This document shows positions 23,571 through 34,250 of a DNA stretch of 64,000 nucleotides, one piece after another. The stretch is from Eustoma russellianum (taxonomy: Eukaryota; Streptophyta; Magnoliopsida; Gentianales; Gentianaceae): NCBI GenBank assembly GCA_036186865.1, contig AP025045.1, forward strand, positions 20,071,778 to 20,135,777, given 5' to 3'. The notes below the pieces were generated by a model. That model was not told the DNA's origin. It saw only the letters and a program-made list of their open reading frames with translations, and searched no databases. Positions within the stretch are counted from its first letter, which is position 1. The number at the start of each line of letters is the position of its first letter. The translations under genes and the position numbers were made by a program.

Positions 23571-23735
23571 TTTGTGGTGTATTGCAGGGTACGGTTGAAC
23601 TGGATAAGTGCAGATACAACCTGGGTATAAACGATGGATACAGATACTCACTTGGTACGGTATGGGTAAGTAACCCCCTGGCAGTGATGAAGATCAATTC
23701 TGAGCCAGGAAGATTAGAATATTCAATCAGAGGCA

Positions 23736-23755
23736 GTATTCCTGCTCTGATACCA
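23736..23755 (-). other. Copia primer binding site
   Basis: Minus strand TGGTATCAGAGCAGGAATAC, directly after the 5' LTR. Initiator-Met tRNA type. Confidence 0.88.
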
Positions 23756-23992
23756 TGAAAGATAGAGCAAATATTGAGCAAAATATTGAAGAACGATATT
23801 GTTTGAGGGAAATTCTTCCTTGTATTCTTCTGTAATGGTTGTACAGTTTAAATAGACACCCTAGTATTCTATACAAGGTAAACGAATAATTACAATTATG
23901 ACGATGTCCTAGAATTACGCCCTGTAATCAAGCAATTACCATAACTACGGTATTTACAATTAAGGTAGTCAAATCAATCTAATATTCTAACA
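23756..23992 (-). repeat. Copia 5' LTR (237 bp)
   Basis: Matches 18583-18820 except for one T in the run at 23953-23955. Confidence 0.93.
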
Positions 23993-24945
23993 AATGGTAT
24001 CATTTGCGTAATTTCTACTTTCCTTCATGTAGTTGGACACAATTTACCTAAAATTTTAGGTAAATTGCATCTACCTATATTTTTGTTGATCCAAAGTTGC
24101 TCAGGACAGACGGAAACATAAATTGCTCTCAGGTGTAAACTTTTTGCGATTTTTCCTAAATTACCTTGAATTGCAAAAGGGAAATGTTAAGTCATGTGGG
24201 ATGCATGATGTATAAGCCTAACATGATGACTGATTGATTCGTTAAAACACCATGTATAATGGTATCATATACGTCGAGATCACAATAATTACGGTATTTA
24301 GAAAATCATGCTCACAAGGTGTTGCTATAGCTGATGTGACAATTAACATCTACACCACTGCTTACACCATAGAATGGTGTGTCGTACATTGTGTATCACG
24401 GCGTATGCGTAAATGAAGGTTTTGAATTTAAAAACCAGTATCGGTGCAAGAGACACTGAAGACAACGTCTGATACACTGCGAAGACGGTGTAAAGAAAAA
24501 AAGTGAGCATATTGAAACATATATGATGAATACAATGAACCTAACGAAACTTCAGTAATAGTCCAATTGACTACATTAAACTGAAAACAAATAATAAATC
24601 AGAACTGAAAACAATATGAAGCTAATATATAGACATCGCAAATGAGACATTGAGAATCTACATTTTAGTGAAAGTTGATAAATTGACCCTCTTGCCACAT
24701 GGATCGCAATTGGAAATCAGTAGGTGGGGTTGATAACCACCAAACCAGGTTCATGACAACCACCACAGCCGCTGCTTAGATGTAAATATGTTTGCATAAA
24801 TCTACTTAGATCTACACCACCAATGTATCATTCGGCAAAATTTTTCCTTTCTCCCCCAGCTAAAAATCGACAGCCACCCTTGGAGTAGAAGAGAAGAAGA
24901 TTTTGCCCCAACAGAAACTCTAATTCCATATATTTATATTTACAC
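23993..24945. other. Non-TE island, piece 4
   Basis: Unassigned AT-rich sequence between the copia element and the SIRE-type LTR. It contains a 28-bp perfect palindrome (24040-24067) and an ACACCAT-aga-ATGGTGT hairpin (~24364-24380). No gene recognised. Confidence 0.5.
24040..24067. repeat. 28-bp perfect palindrome
   Basis: Half-site CAATTTACCTAAAA, followed at once by its exact reverse complement. Confidence 0.9.
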
Positions 24946-26106
24946 TGTAGGACCTATAAAGCACCACTAAAATGTGGGTTGAATAGTGGCTGCGGAGATT
25001 TTAGTTTTTAAAACTTTTGAACCAAAAACCTCACTTCTGAAAACAATTTCTGTTTTCAGACCCTGACTTGAAATAATTAAACGACCAAGTTTTAGACCTC
25101 CAAAAATTGTGAAATTTTGTGTAAATGAACTCTCAGATATTATAAGTGTCTCACGAAAATTTCAAATTAAAACTTTACTCGTAACCCCTTGAAAATACGT
25201 TTTTGGTCAGATTGCGCAAATCTGCCAGAAACAGTACTCCGACTTGAAAAATTTATTCCGATTAATTGGTGACTCCAAATGATCTTAAAATTTTATGGAA
25301 TGGCCCTTAAGATATGTAGTTTAAAGGGTTGAAACATGTTTTCAAAATTCCTTTGTTAAGTATGTCAAATACGTTAATGTTCTCAACATTTGCAAGTCTG
25401 AAAATCAGATTGCACTAGTCTCAGAAATATTAATGTTTGACTGAGTAATACTTATCCAAATGTGGTAAAACTTATGCCAAATGAAAGCTAGGACGTATGG
25501 CTATGGTTCTGAAAAATTTTGTGATTTTTGAAAATTGTTTGCTATTTTTTACATGTGAATGAATCTTTTTTTTTTGAATAATCAAACCTATACCAAAAAA
25601 CAAAACACGTTTCAACAAGATTCTATATTGTTTCTTCTTTTTATGCCTTTCTCTTATCGAAAGGATCAAATGCCAAATCCATTATTTTTCTGGTATTCAA
25701 GCCGATTGGAATTTGGAATATCATAATAATAGAATTTGAATCGCTTTTTTGTCCGTTTCAATGAAAATGATTCAAAAACTGGAAACTAAAAGTAAAGTGC
25801 TGAAAAGTAAGAATACCAAGAATTTTATACTGGTTCGGTTAACACAACCTACTCCAGTCTTCGAGAACACCTTCCTCGATTATCACTAAACACCAAAAAT
25901 ACCTTACCACAAGGGTGATTGGAGTTACACACTAACTCCAACCTTTTGCAAACAATACAATCAAGCAAAGGGATCACGGACACCACTACCGAATGAATGA
26001 AGGTTTGATCACACCTTGATCAACCTTTTACAACAATTGAAACGTGTATGGTAGTATATTCAGAGCCTATGCAATATCAAGATTATATGAATAATAGGCT
26101 TGAGAG

Positions 26107-26143
26107 AAGAAGAAGAAGAAGAAGAAGAAGAAGAAGAAGAAAG
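26107..26143. repeat. (GAA)n microsatellite
   Basis: Uninterrupted GAA/AAG run inside the SIRE-type LTR. The other LTR (~31156-31168) has only a few copies. Confidence 0.9.
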
Positions 26144-27453
26144 AAAAGTAGAAGAAGAGCGTAGAAGATCCTTTTGCACTTGAGAGAAATGTGAGAGTTG
26201 TCTTAGTTTGTTTGCACTACTTCTCTTCTTTTATGCACCTCAGGCTGCCCCCTTAGGACATCTTCAATTCATGAGAATTCTCTTTAATGCCCTTGGAAGA
26301 TTGTCTTGTGTAGAGATGACACCATCTTGCTTACTTGGCACACTATGATTGGAAGGATGACTTGACCTTGCTTACTTGTCACTTGATGATTGGTTCAACT
26401 TGGCATCCTTTAATGTGCTGTAAAAGTCTGAAGAACAACTCATAAACCATCTGCCAAAAAGTAGCCAAAATATTACCAAAAAATCACCATTCAATCCTTT
26501 CAATTTTTGGATGCAAATTAAGGAGTATTAAGGCCACAAAATCGGCAACTATCATGTGTTGAAAATTTTTCAGCATGTGTTATAGTTTTGAATTCCTTCC
26601 ATATGTAGTGCCCTCTTTTATGTTACTAACCTTGTGTGGCATATTCTCCACCAATTGAGATCCAATTAAGCTCCACCTAGGCTCCATTCAAAGTGAAAAT
26701 AGCGTGTGAAATAACTAGGCATGTGCTGAAATTTCACTTTAGTAAGCTGTCAAATAATGCACAATATTTACACATATATGGTAAATTGCAATCAGCCCTA
26801 ATTTGAATTTTCTACAACACATTAACAGGTTTTGAATGTGTAAAAAATGTATAGATACATGTTACATCTCATGCCAAAAAAAAAGTTCCATGTGTTGTGT
26901 TCGTAGAAAACCGAATTTTTGACTTTCGTCAATTACGCGATTTTTCTCAAATTAAATTCAAATTTCTTGCACATGTCATATATGTTATGCCACACATAAT
27001 AATCATAAAATAAAGTGTATATTCAGCTCTAATGGCTGATGGTATAGGCATGTGCTTAAAAAAATTGAATTTGAAATCTCCACAAATTTGGCCTAAATTG
27101 TCGGTGATTTGTGTGTGCCAACATGAAATGCTTTAGTGGATGAACATGTGAACCACGACACATTTGGCTATTTTTGAAGTATATGGGCTGGACATCTATG
27201 TATGGTAAGTACGTGACACGTCGGTGAAGTTTTGGTAGTCACCTGGTACGATAATTTTCGGTTTATAGCCTTGTAACGTGTCGTTATAATTTTTTCATCA
27301 CCATGACTTATATCATATGATATAAGACCTAAATATACTCATAAATATAAGGTGTATTTAGTGGTGTGACATTAACGTACGTTTGTAATATATGTAACAT
27401 GTCGGTAGTACGTCGAAATATATGTGTATTGTGCCTTTTTAAAAAAATACGAA

Positions 27454-27461
<8 letters not shown>

Positions 27462-27505
<44 letters not shown>
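27462..27505. repeat. (AT)n microsatellite
   Basis: Pure AT/TA run. Confidence 0.95.
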
Positions 27506-27507
<2 letters not shown>

Positions 27508-27637
27508 TCATCCGGGCCCAGTATATCCCAACGACAACAAAAGCTATCGTTAGGGTCTGGGGAGGGTAAGTGGTAGGCAGAAAATACCTCTATCCCAAGG
27601 GGATAGAGAGTCTGCTTCCAGTGAGACCCCCGGCTCT
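27508..27637 (+). repeat. SINE-like dispersed plant repeat inside the LTR
   Basis: Contains ggtctggggagggtaagtg, ggcagaaaatacctctatcc, gatagagagtctgcttcc and gagacccccggctc. This series is familiar from a tRNA-derived SINE-type repeat spread through many flowering plants. It is absent from the matching place in the SIRE LTRs at 41250 and 49250. The family name is not certain, and the AT run on its left hides a clean boundary. Confidence 0.5.
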
Positions 27638-27764
27638 ACCTGCATAAATGACATGATAATATCGATATGTTGTGCTAGTGTGTTAGTGAGTAAATTCAAG
27701 AATTACAAAGAAAAGTCTTTCGATATTAAAATACACATCACGTATATATATATATATATATATG

Positions 27765-27774
27765 NNNNNNNNNN
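27765..27774. other. Assembly gap (10 N)
   Basis: Ten N within AT-repeat sequence of the LTR. Probably a placeholder of unknown true size. Confidence 0.98.
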
Positions 27775-27906
27775 CAACAATATATATAAACATATGAAGC
27801 GTGTATATCACATACACGTGTCAAATAATAATTTTGTCATGCATTTCGTAAACTAGTACTATTTAAATCATGCATTTGTGAATCATTCAAACACTTTTTC
27901 TCAACA

Positions 27907-27922
27907 ATCTCTCCCTTTTGAT
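27907..27922 (-). promoter_or_regulatory. Polypurine tract of gag-only SIRE-type element
   Basis: Minus strand ATCAAAAGGGAGAGAT directly before the 3' LTR. It compares with ATCAAAAGGGGGAGAT in the intact SIRE element. Confidence 0.8.
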
Positions 27923-28133
27923 TATTTACAAAATAACATTGGTCCATGATTTAAATATGATCGCTCCCCCTACAAATATGCTCAAATTCGAATTTTGAAT
28001 TTGGATTTTATATCATCGTTGTCTCCCCCGTAAATTATGCAATCATGCTTTCTCTCCCCCTTAAATCATGCATCTCTCTCCCTCTTTATTTTGTAAATAA
28101 TATCAAAAGTACATGTAAGAAAGAAATAGAAAT

Positions 28134-30140
28134 TTATAGCATATAGAAATCATGCATTTCAAGTGCGTTCCTAAGGGTTATTGATTCAACCCTTTGCAAA
28201 TGTATCTTCTGGTACCCAAACTTGGGTGATCTTTCTCGGTCTTCCAAAAGGTAAGGAAAGATATGAAGAAGTAATATAATAGATGTTCGGTGCAAATCCG
28301 TTTGGCCTTTGGCCGAGAATGCCATCATGTACATGGTATGATTTTCATTTTTGATATGCCTTTATGTTAGTTTGCATGGTGCGTGATCTAGATACATTTA
28401 TATTATATGAATTTCGTGTATGCATCAATGGTTTCCTTTCATATTTATATGACACATGGTTATACCTTGCACGTGACGAAAAAACAGGAGTGCGATGAGA
28501 TATAATATGTGGTGTACTAGAAGTCTCTTTAGGTTGTACACTTGTCTTGAACACATCCGGTTTCTTTGATGAGAATAAAATAAATTTGGTTGACTTATTT
28601 TGTGTTTCATTTTCCTCAACATATCCTAATCTGGTTTTGTCACTTTCATGCTTTTGTGAGGAAATGAGGCGATCTAGCATGTTCGACCCGAATCGAATTG
28701 TTTTACGGTCTTTTCTAAATCCGCGTTTCTTGATTTCAAATGTGAAATCTCGACTTTCATCTCAGTGTTCTCGAATTTTAAGGAAGAAATCTCAGATTTT
28801 AATGAATTTATCATGCAAGACGACTCTTCTTTTGAATAGTTTAATTGAGATACAAGGTTCGTGTTAGAAGATTCTAACAATTTCTTGTCTTCAATTAAAC
28901 TTTTCTTTTCTTTTGCAAGAGCCTTATAAAACTTATGCAACTCAAGATATTGACTAAACAAATCATCATAAGAGAGTTCGGAATCAGAATCAGAATCAGA
29001 AGATATCTCGTTTGATGCTTTGGATGCAAAGCATACTTGTGCCGTCTGTTCTTCGGTATCATCAGTCTTAGAGTCAGATGAGTCACTCCAAGTGGAGGAT
29101 TTGAAAGCTCTTCTTGAATTCCTTTGTCTAGGTTCTGAGATGGGTCTATTTTTGTTCCAGTCCTTGTCATGGTTTTTTTTGTTGGTTTGTCCTTGTTCGG
29201 ACAGTCATATGACAAGTGTCCAAGTTTTCCACATTCATAGCATTTTATGTCCTCATTATTTTTATTTCCATGGTTCTTAGATGAAGTAGGCTTAGGTTTG
29301 TTTTTAATCGATTTTATCATGATCTTTCTTAATCTTTTAGCCAACGTGATTAGATCTTCATCATCGGAATCTGTGTCACTATCATCTATGCGATCATAAG
29401 AAGTAGAAACATATTCATTTGATTTAAACGCTATAACCTTATCTTGTTTAGAAGTAGATTTTGAATTTATTAGAGTAAGTTTGTTTTCGTATACCTTTAA
29501 AGATCCGATTAGTTCCTCCATTTTTATTGTTTTCGTTTCTTTACTTTCCTCAATTGATGTGACTTTGGGGTCCCATTTGGACAGGAGACTCCTTAGAACC
29601 TTTTGAAACTTTTCCTGTGTCGAATTTTTTTTTTCAAGAGACTCAAGAGAATTATAGATGTTAATCAACCGCAAGTCCATATCAACAATAGATTCATTTG
29701 GCAATAATTTGAAGGACTTAAGAGTGGACATAAGCATTTTTATTTTAGACTCTTTTAACTTGACTAGTCCCTTCCTGTTTCATCTCAAGAATTCTCCATA
29801 TCTCTTGGACACTAGAGCAATTAGACACGTAACTTGATTCACTTTTACTCAGCCTGTTTAAAAGTAGTTGCATAGCTCTAGAATTCATACTCAATTTCTT
29901 TTTGTCATCACTAGTATATTCTTGCTTAGGCTTTATTACTTCTAACGTAACCCCATCAATCGTAGTTATTTTAGACGGAGTAAAAAGACCGTCTTCTATG
30001 ATGGACCATAAGTCTATATCAATAGCCATAAAGAAAAGTTCCATTCTAAGTTTCCATTGTATAAAAGACTCACCATCAAAAAGAGGAGGCCTTATAGTTG
30101 ACATTTCTTCTTGCTCGGTTTTATAACTAGTGGATGCCAT
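28134..30140 (-). pseudogene. SIRE-type gag, frameshifted and fused to the pol terminus
   Basis: Starts at ATG 30140 (MASTSYKTEQEEMS) and matches the gag at 45217-47151 throughout. It shows the UBN2-like core (PPLFDGESFIQWKLRM, LWSIIEDG), the SKWDPKVTSIEESK region, a CCHC knuckle (CYECGKLGHLSYDC), a coiled-coil part (LHKFYKALAKEKKSLIEDKK) and the C-terminal ITQVW-type block. Frame changes near 29740, 28930, 28680 and 28340 break it. At 28150 the gag end is joined straight to the last codons of pol (MHDFYML-stop, against MISIDML-stop in the intact element), which marks a precise deletion of all of pol. Such gag-only elements are non-autonomous. Confidence 0.85.
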
Positions 30141-30180
30141 CTCACAAAGATCATTGGATCTCCTTGTACTAAGTGTGCTA

Positions 30181-30193
30181 TGCTCTGATACCA
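30181..30193 (-). other. Primer binding site of gag-only SIRE-type element
   Basis: Minus strand TGGTATCAGAGCA, two bases after the 5' LTR end at 30196. Confidence 0.85.
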
Positions 30194-30195
30194 CT

Positions 30196-31475
30196 TGTAG
30201 GACCTGTAAAGAACCACTAGAAGGGGGGCTGAATAGTGGGTGCGGAAAATTTGATTTTAGAACTTTTGAACCAAAAACCTCACTTCTGAAAACAGTTTCT
30301 GTTTTCAGACCCTGATTTGAAATAATTAAACGACCTAGTTGTAGATCTCTAAAATTTGTGAAATTTTATATGAATGAACTCTCATATGTTATAAGTGTCT
30401 CACAAAAATTTCAAATTAGAACTCTACTCCTAACCCCTTGGAAATAAGTTTTTTTTTAAGATTGTGCAAATCTGCCAGAAACAGTACTCTGGCTTGAAAA
30501 ATTTATTCCGATTAATTGGTAACTCCAAATGATCAGAAAATTTTATGAAATGACCCTTAGGATATTTACTTTAAAGGGTTGAAACATGTTTTCAAAAATC
30601 CTTTGGTAAGTATGTCAAATACGTTGGTGTTCTTAACCTTTGCAAGTCTGAAAATCAGATTACTCTAGTCTTAGATCTATTAACGTTTGACTAATTTAAA
30701 CTTATCCAAATGAGGTAAAACTTGTGCCAAATGAAAGCTAGGACATGTGGCTATAGTTCTGGAAAATTTTGTGATTTTTGAAAATTTTTTGCTACTTCTA
30801 CCATTGCAATGAAAATGATGCAACAACTTGAAACTGAAAGTAAAGTGCTGAAAAGTAAAAACACCAAGAATTTTATGCTGGTTCGGTTGACACAACCTAC
30901 TCCGGTCTTCGAGGACACCTTCCTCGGTTATCACTAAACACCAAAAACACCTTACCACAAGGGTGACTGGAGTTACACACTAACTCCACTCTTTTGCAAA
31001 CAATACAATCAAGCAAATGGATCACGGACACCACCACAGAATGAATGAAGGTTTGATCACATCTTGATCAATCTTTTACAACAATTGAAACGTGTATGGT
31101 GGTATATTCAGAGCCTATGCAATATCAAGATCATATGAATAATAGGCTTGAGAGAAGAAGAAGAAGAAAGCAAAGTAGAAGAAGAGAGTAGAAGATCCTT
31201 TTGCACTTGAGAGAAATGTGAGAGTTGTCTTAGTTTGTTTGCACTACTTCTTTTCTTTTATACACCTCATGGATACCCCCTTAGGACATCTTCAATTCAT
31301 GAGAATTCTCTTTAATGCCCTTAGAAGATTGCCTTGTATAGAGATGACACCATCTTGCTTACTTGGCACACTATGATTGGAAGGATGACTTGACCTTGCT
31401 TACTTGTCACTTGATGATTGGTCCAACTTGGCATCCTTTAATGTGCTGTAAAAGTCTGAAAAACAACTCATAAAC
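30196..31475 (-). repeat. 5' LTR of gag-only SIRE-type element, first part
   Basis: Starts TGTAGGACCTGTAAAG and aligns with 24946-26455. It is interrupted at 31475 by the Tekay element and resumes at 51934. TSD TAAAC lies at 31471-31475 and 51929-51933. Confidence 0.88.
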
Positions 31476-32321
31476 TGTTATGCCCCGCACCCTCCGTAGA
31501 ATAATTAAAAGACAAAGAAGGAATTAAAGGAGATTAATGACGGTCTACGGTAATGAATTAGGCATTAAGTATGAGGATTAATTAGAAATTAATGAGAAGA
31601 TTAAATATTAGATTTAATTGTAATTAATTTTAGAATTAAATAATGAAGGTTTATCAATTAAGATAAATAAGATAATAGATATAATTTAGAAACTCCAAAT
31701 CTTACCCTCTCCCATATTAAACTGACAGCGTCAGTTTCTCCTCCCCATTAACAGAAACCGACGCAACTCCTCTCCTCTTAGGTGATTCCTTCTCCTTTGC
31801 AACCCTAGGGAAGAAAGCTTCAAGATTTTCAATCCGTTCTTCGTTTCTTCTCCAAGTAATCAAAGGAAAGTAATCATCTTATAAGTTCCTACGATTTGTG
31901 AAAGAAAATGGCCTATTTTGATATCAAAATTGGATCATCATGCAGTAGTTTCGTTTCGTGATTACTTGTATATGATTTATGTGGTTTGTGTCGATGATTT
32001 GGTTATATGATGAAAACCGTTTTGTTATTGTTGATTACTTGAGACCCTGCAAATCCCTACCCCGTAAACCCTTTTGATGTGCCTTCATTGTTGGATAGGG
32101 TTGGGAATGGGAAAAGGAGGGATCTTTCAGGTTCGTTGTGAGGAACAATGTGCGTTTAGGCTTGAACGTGTGATGGGTTCCGAGAAGGTTATGCGTTGAT
32201 GAATTATGCTTGGATTGCTAGTGTAGTTAGGCTTAGAATGATGGGATGGAAATTGGGGAAACGTTGGTTGAAGGTTGCATCTTCTGTAGAAATTCACAGA
32301 ACAAAGTTCATAGGAAACGAT

Positions 32322-32568
32322 GACATCGATCGATCGATGTCAGAGATCGATGTCCTCTGATGGACATCGATCGATCGATGTAGGTGAAGGCTGAGAGATC
32401 GATGTCCTCTATTGGACATCGATCGATCGAAGTAAATGAGGGTTGAGAGATCGATGTCCTCTGATGGACATCGATCGATCGATGTATAAGAGGCTGAGAG
32501 ATCGATGTTCTCTGCTGGACATCGATCGATCGATGTGAGGATATGATGTCACATCGATCGATCGATGT
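32322..32568 (+). repeat. Array of 18-20-bp palindromes and hairpins in Tekay 5' LTR
   Basis: Six copies of ACATCGATCGATCGATGT (32322-32341, 32364-32381, 32416-32433 with one change, 32468-32485, 32519-32536, 32551-32568). In four units the palindrome overlaps the right arm of an 11-bp hairpin GATCGATGTCC / GGACATCGATC. The same array in the 3' LTR spans 50269-50516. Confidence 0.92.
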
Positions 32569-33058
32569 GAGGGGATGATGTCCTTCAGTTTTGTGGGAAA
32601 ATAGAGGAAGAAAGAGGGAAGCTCGGGAATCTTTGGGTGACCTTAGAGATTTCTTAGGACCTGATTAAAGGTAGTTTAAGTCTTGGGAACATGACTTAGG
32701 ATGGTGAATCAACTTGGTGACTTCAAAGGGTTTTCGAATCGGATTTCAATGAGGATGACCTAGGACGGTTAGGAAATGAACGTACGAGGTGTTATAGAGT
32801 TCCATGAAGGAAAGATAGGGGTACTCGCATTGGTTTGTGACTTTTGGAATCAAGATTAGGTGTTGATGACCTAGTTGAAGCATAAGCATTGATGTGTAAG
32901 TTATGAAAATTTTGTGTTGCTTGTACTTGCGCATGTGAACATGAATTGAGTATGTGAACGAGAAATGTGACTGAAACGAGGAGTCTTGCATCATGGCACT
33001 TGCATTGCATATTGTTTTGAAAAAGAGCTGTGCTTCGACACTGATTTGCGAAGGTGAC

Positions 33059-33280
33059 CTATAATGTTAATCGGGATGGAAATTTAAGCCGGGGTGCATT
33101 ACAGGGCACAAAAGGTCTGTAACGTTAACTGGGATGGAAATATAAGCCGGGGTGCGTTATAGGGTATAAAGTCCTCTGTAATGTTAATCGGGATGGAAAT
33201 ATAAGCCGAGGTGCATCACAGAGCATAACGAGGCCTGTAACGTTAACCGGGATGGAAATATAAGCCGGCGTGCGTTACAG
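33059..33280 (+). repeat. Tandem ~59-bp hairpin units in Tekay 5' LTR (4 units)
   Basis: Each unit is an 8-bp left arm, a core with tgggatggaaatataagccg-type sequence, and an 8-bp right arm. The arms are at 33059/33097, 33117/33155, 33176/33214 and 33235/33273. The 3' LTR has five units (50958-51238). Confidence 0.92.
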
Positions 33281-33972
33281 GGTAACGAGTTACGAGACCG
33301 GACATTGTGACATGCATTGCACTGTTTTGAAAAGAAATGGCTCATGCATTTGTGACTGTGTAGTGTAGTGCATATTTTGACATGCATCACGTGAGTCGTT
33401 GAGGTATGGATGTGCGTGGTGTTTGATAGCCAATGAATTGTTATTTGCGTGTGAATTGCTGTACTTGCCTTATTACGTTATTCGCCTATATATTTGGAAA
33501 TTTTACAAGACATGTGCCCCACAACTCCCTTGAATTATATATTACTCATGTCTTGCCATGTGTTGATCTTGTATGTCTTATAAGCGGGTTACTTGCTAGC
33601 GTTTTTCGCTAAGGATACTGCCTTTGTCATTGCAGATGAGCCTAGCTACGATATGATCTTCATAGAGGACGACGGCGAGTGGGCAGAATGGGATGCCTAG
33701 ACCTTGTTGAGGGAATTGATTAGATGGATTCTGTTATTTCTGTCCCTTAGTTCATTTGAGATGGCTGCGACCATATACTATTACTGATAGTCACTTTATC
33801 GTTTGGTGTACCGTATTGATGATTTAGATTCACGAGATATATGTTTCCGCACTTGTTTCTCTTACGACATTGATGATGTGTATTCGAGAAATGAGACGTC
33901 TTGTAGTCTTCTCAGTAAGCTACGACGGGTGTACTGGTTCAGATTCTGCTGTCCGGGTCGGGGCACTACAGG

Positions 33973-33991
33973 TGATATCAGAGCCTAGGCT
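33973..33991 (+). other. Tekay primer binding site
   Basis: TGATATCAGAGCCTAGGCT, two bases after the LTR. The usual TGGTATCAGAGC has one G-to-A change. Confidence 0.8.
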
Positions 33992-34250
33992 TCGGATCTA
34001 CCTCGGGGACCTAGGTTATGACATGTAGAGTCTTAAGATATAATCTTCACCTTAAGTCCATCTTTAAGTCTGGGTATGCAATCTTAGATTTAAGTTTGAT
34101 TGGGATGGGTGTGTGTACGAGCGCGATAAAAATGATATCAATAAATGTTATTTATTTTAGTTTATGAATTCCGCCTTGTACAACATTACGGACCCCAAGT
34201 ACTTATTTTTTTGGAACTGGTAGATACTAATAAGCGTGATCTTGCAGAAA

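Larger units (their letters stand above)
18583..23992 (-). mobile_element. Ty1/copia element with near-identical LTRs and broken gag/integrase
   Basis: Complete copia element, 5410 bp, with LTRs of 238 and 237 bp that differ by a single T in a T-run, and a perfect TSD AATGG (18578-18582, 23993-23997). The order on the minus strand is LTR, PBS, gag, PR, INT, RT, RNase H, PPT, LTR. RT-RNase H is one long intact frame, but gag, PR and INT are broken by several frameshifts and stops. The very similar LTRs mean recent transposition, so the copy was probably mobilised in trans or has indels from sequencing. Confidence 0.93.
24946..27906 (-). repeat. 3' LTR of the gag-only SIRE-type element
   Basis: Starts TGTAGGACCTATAAAGCACC and ends TTTCTCAACA on the plus strand. 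It includes a GAA microsatellite, an AT microsatellite, an inserted SINE-like repeat and an assembly gap, so its length is not exact. Confidence 0.85.
31476..33970 (+). repeat. Tekay 5' LTR (2495 bp)
   Basis: TGTTATGCCCCGCAC...CACTACA. It carries a palindrome array (32322-32568), a four-unit hairpin array (33059-33280), a TAGCG/CGCTA hairpin (33597-33611) and an acceptor-like TGTCATTGCAG (~33637). Confidence 0.93.

Noticed and set aside
33641..33700. Acidic short peptide frame (DEPSYDMIFIEDDGEWAEWD) in both Tekay LTRs
   Set aside because: No in-frame start before it, no match in LARD LTRs, and conservation is expected because the LTRs are recent copies.
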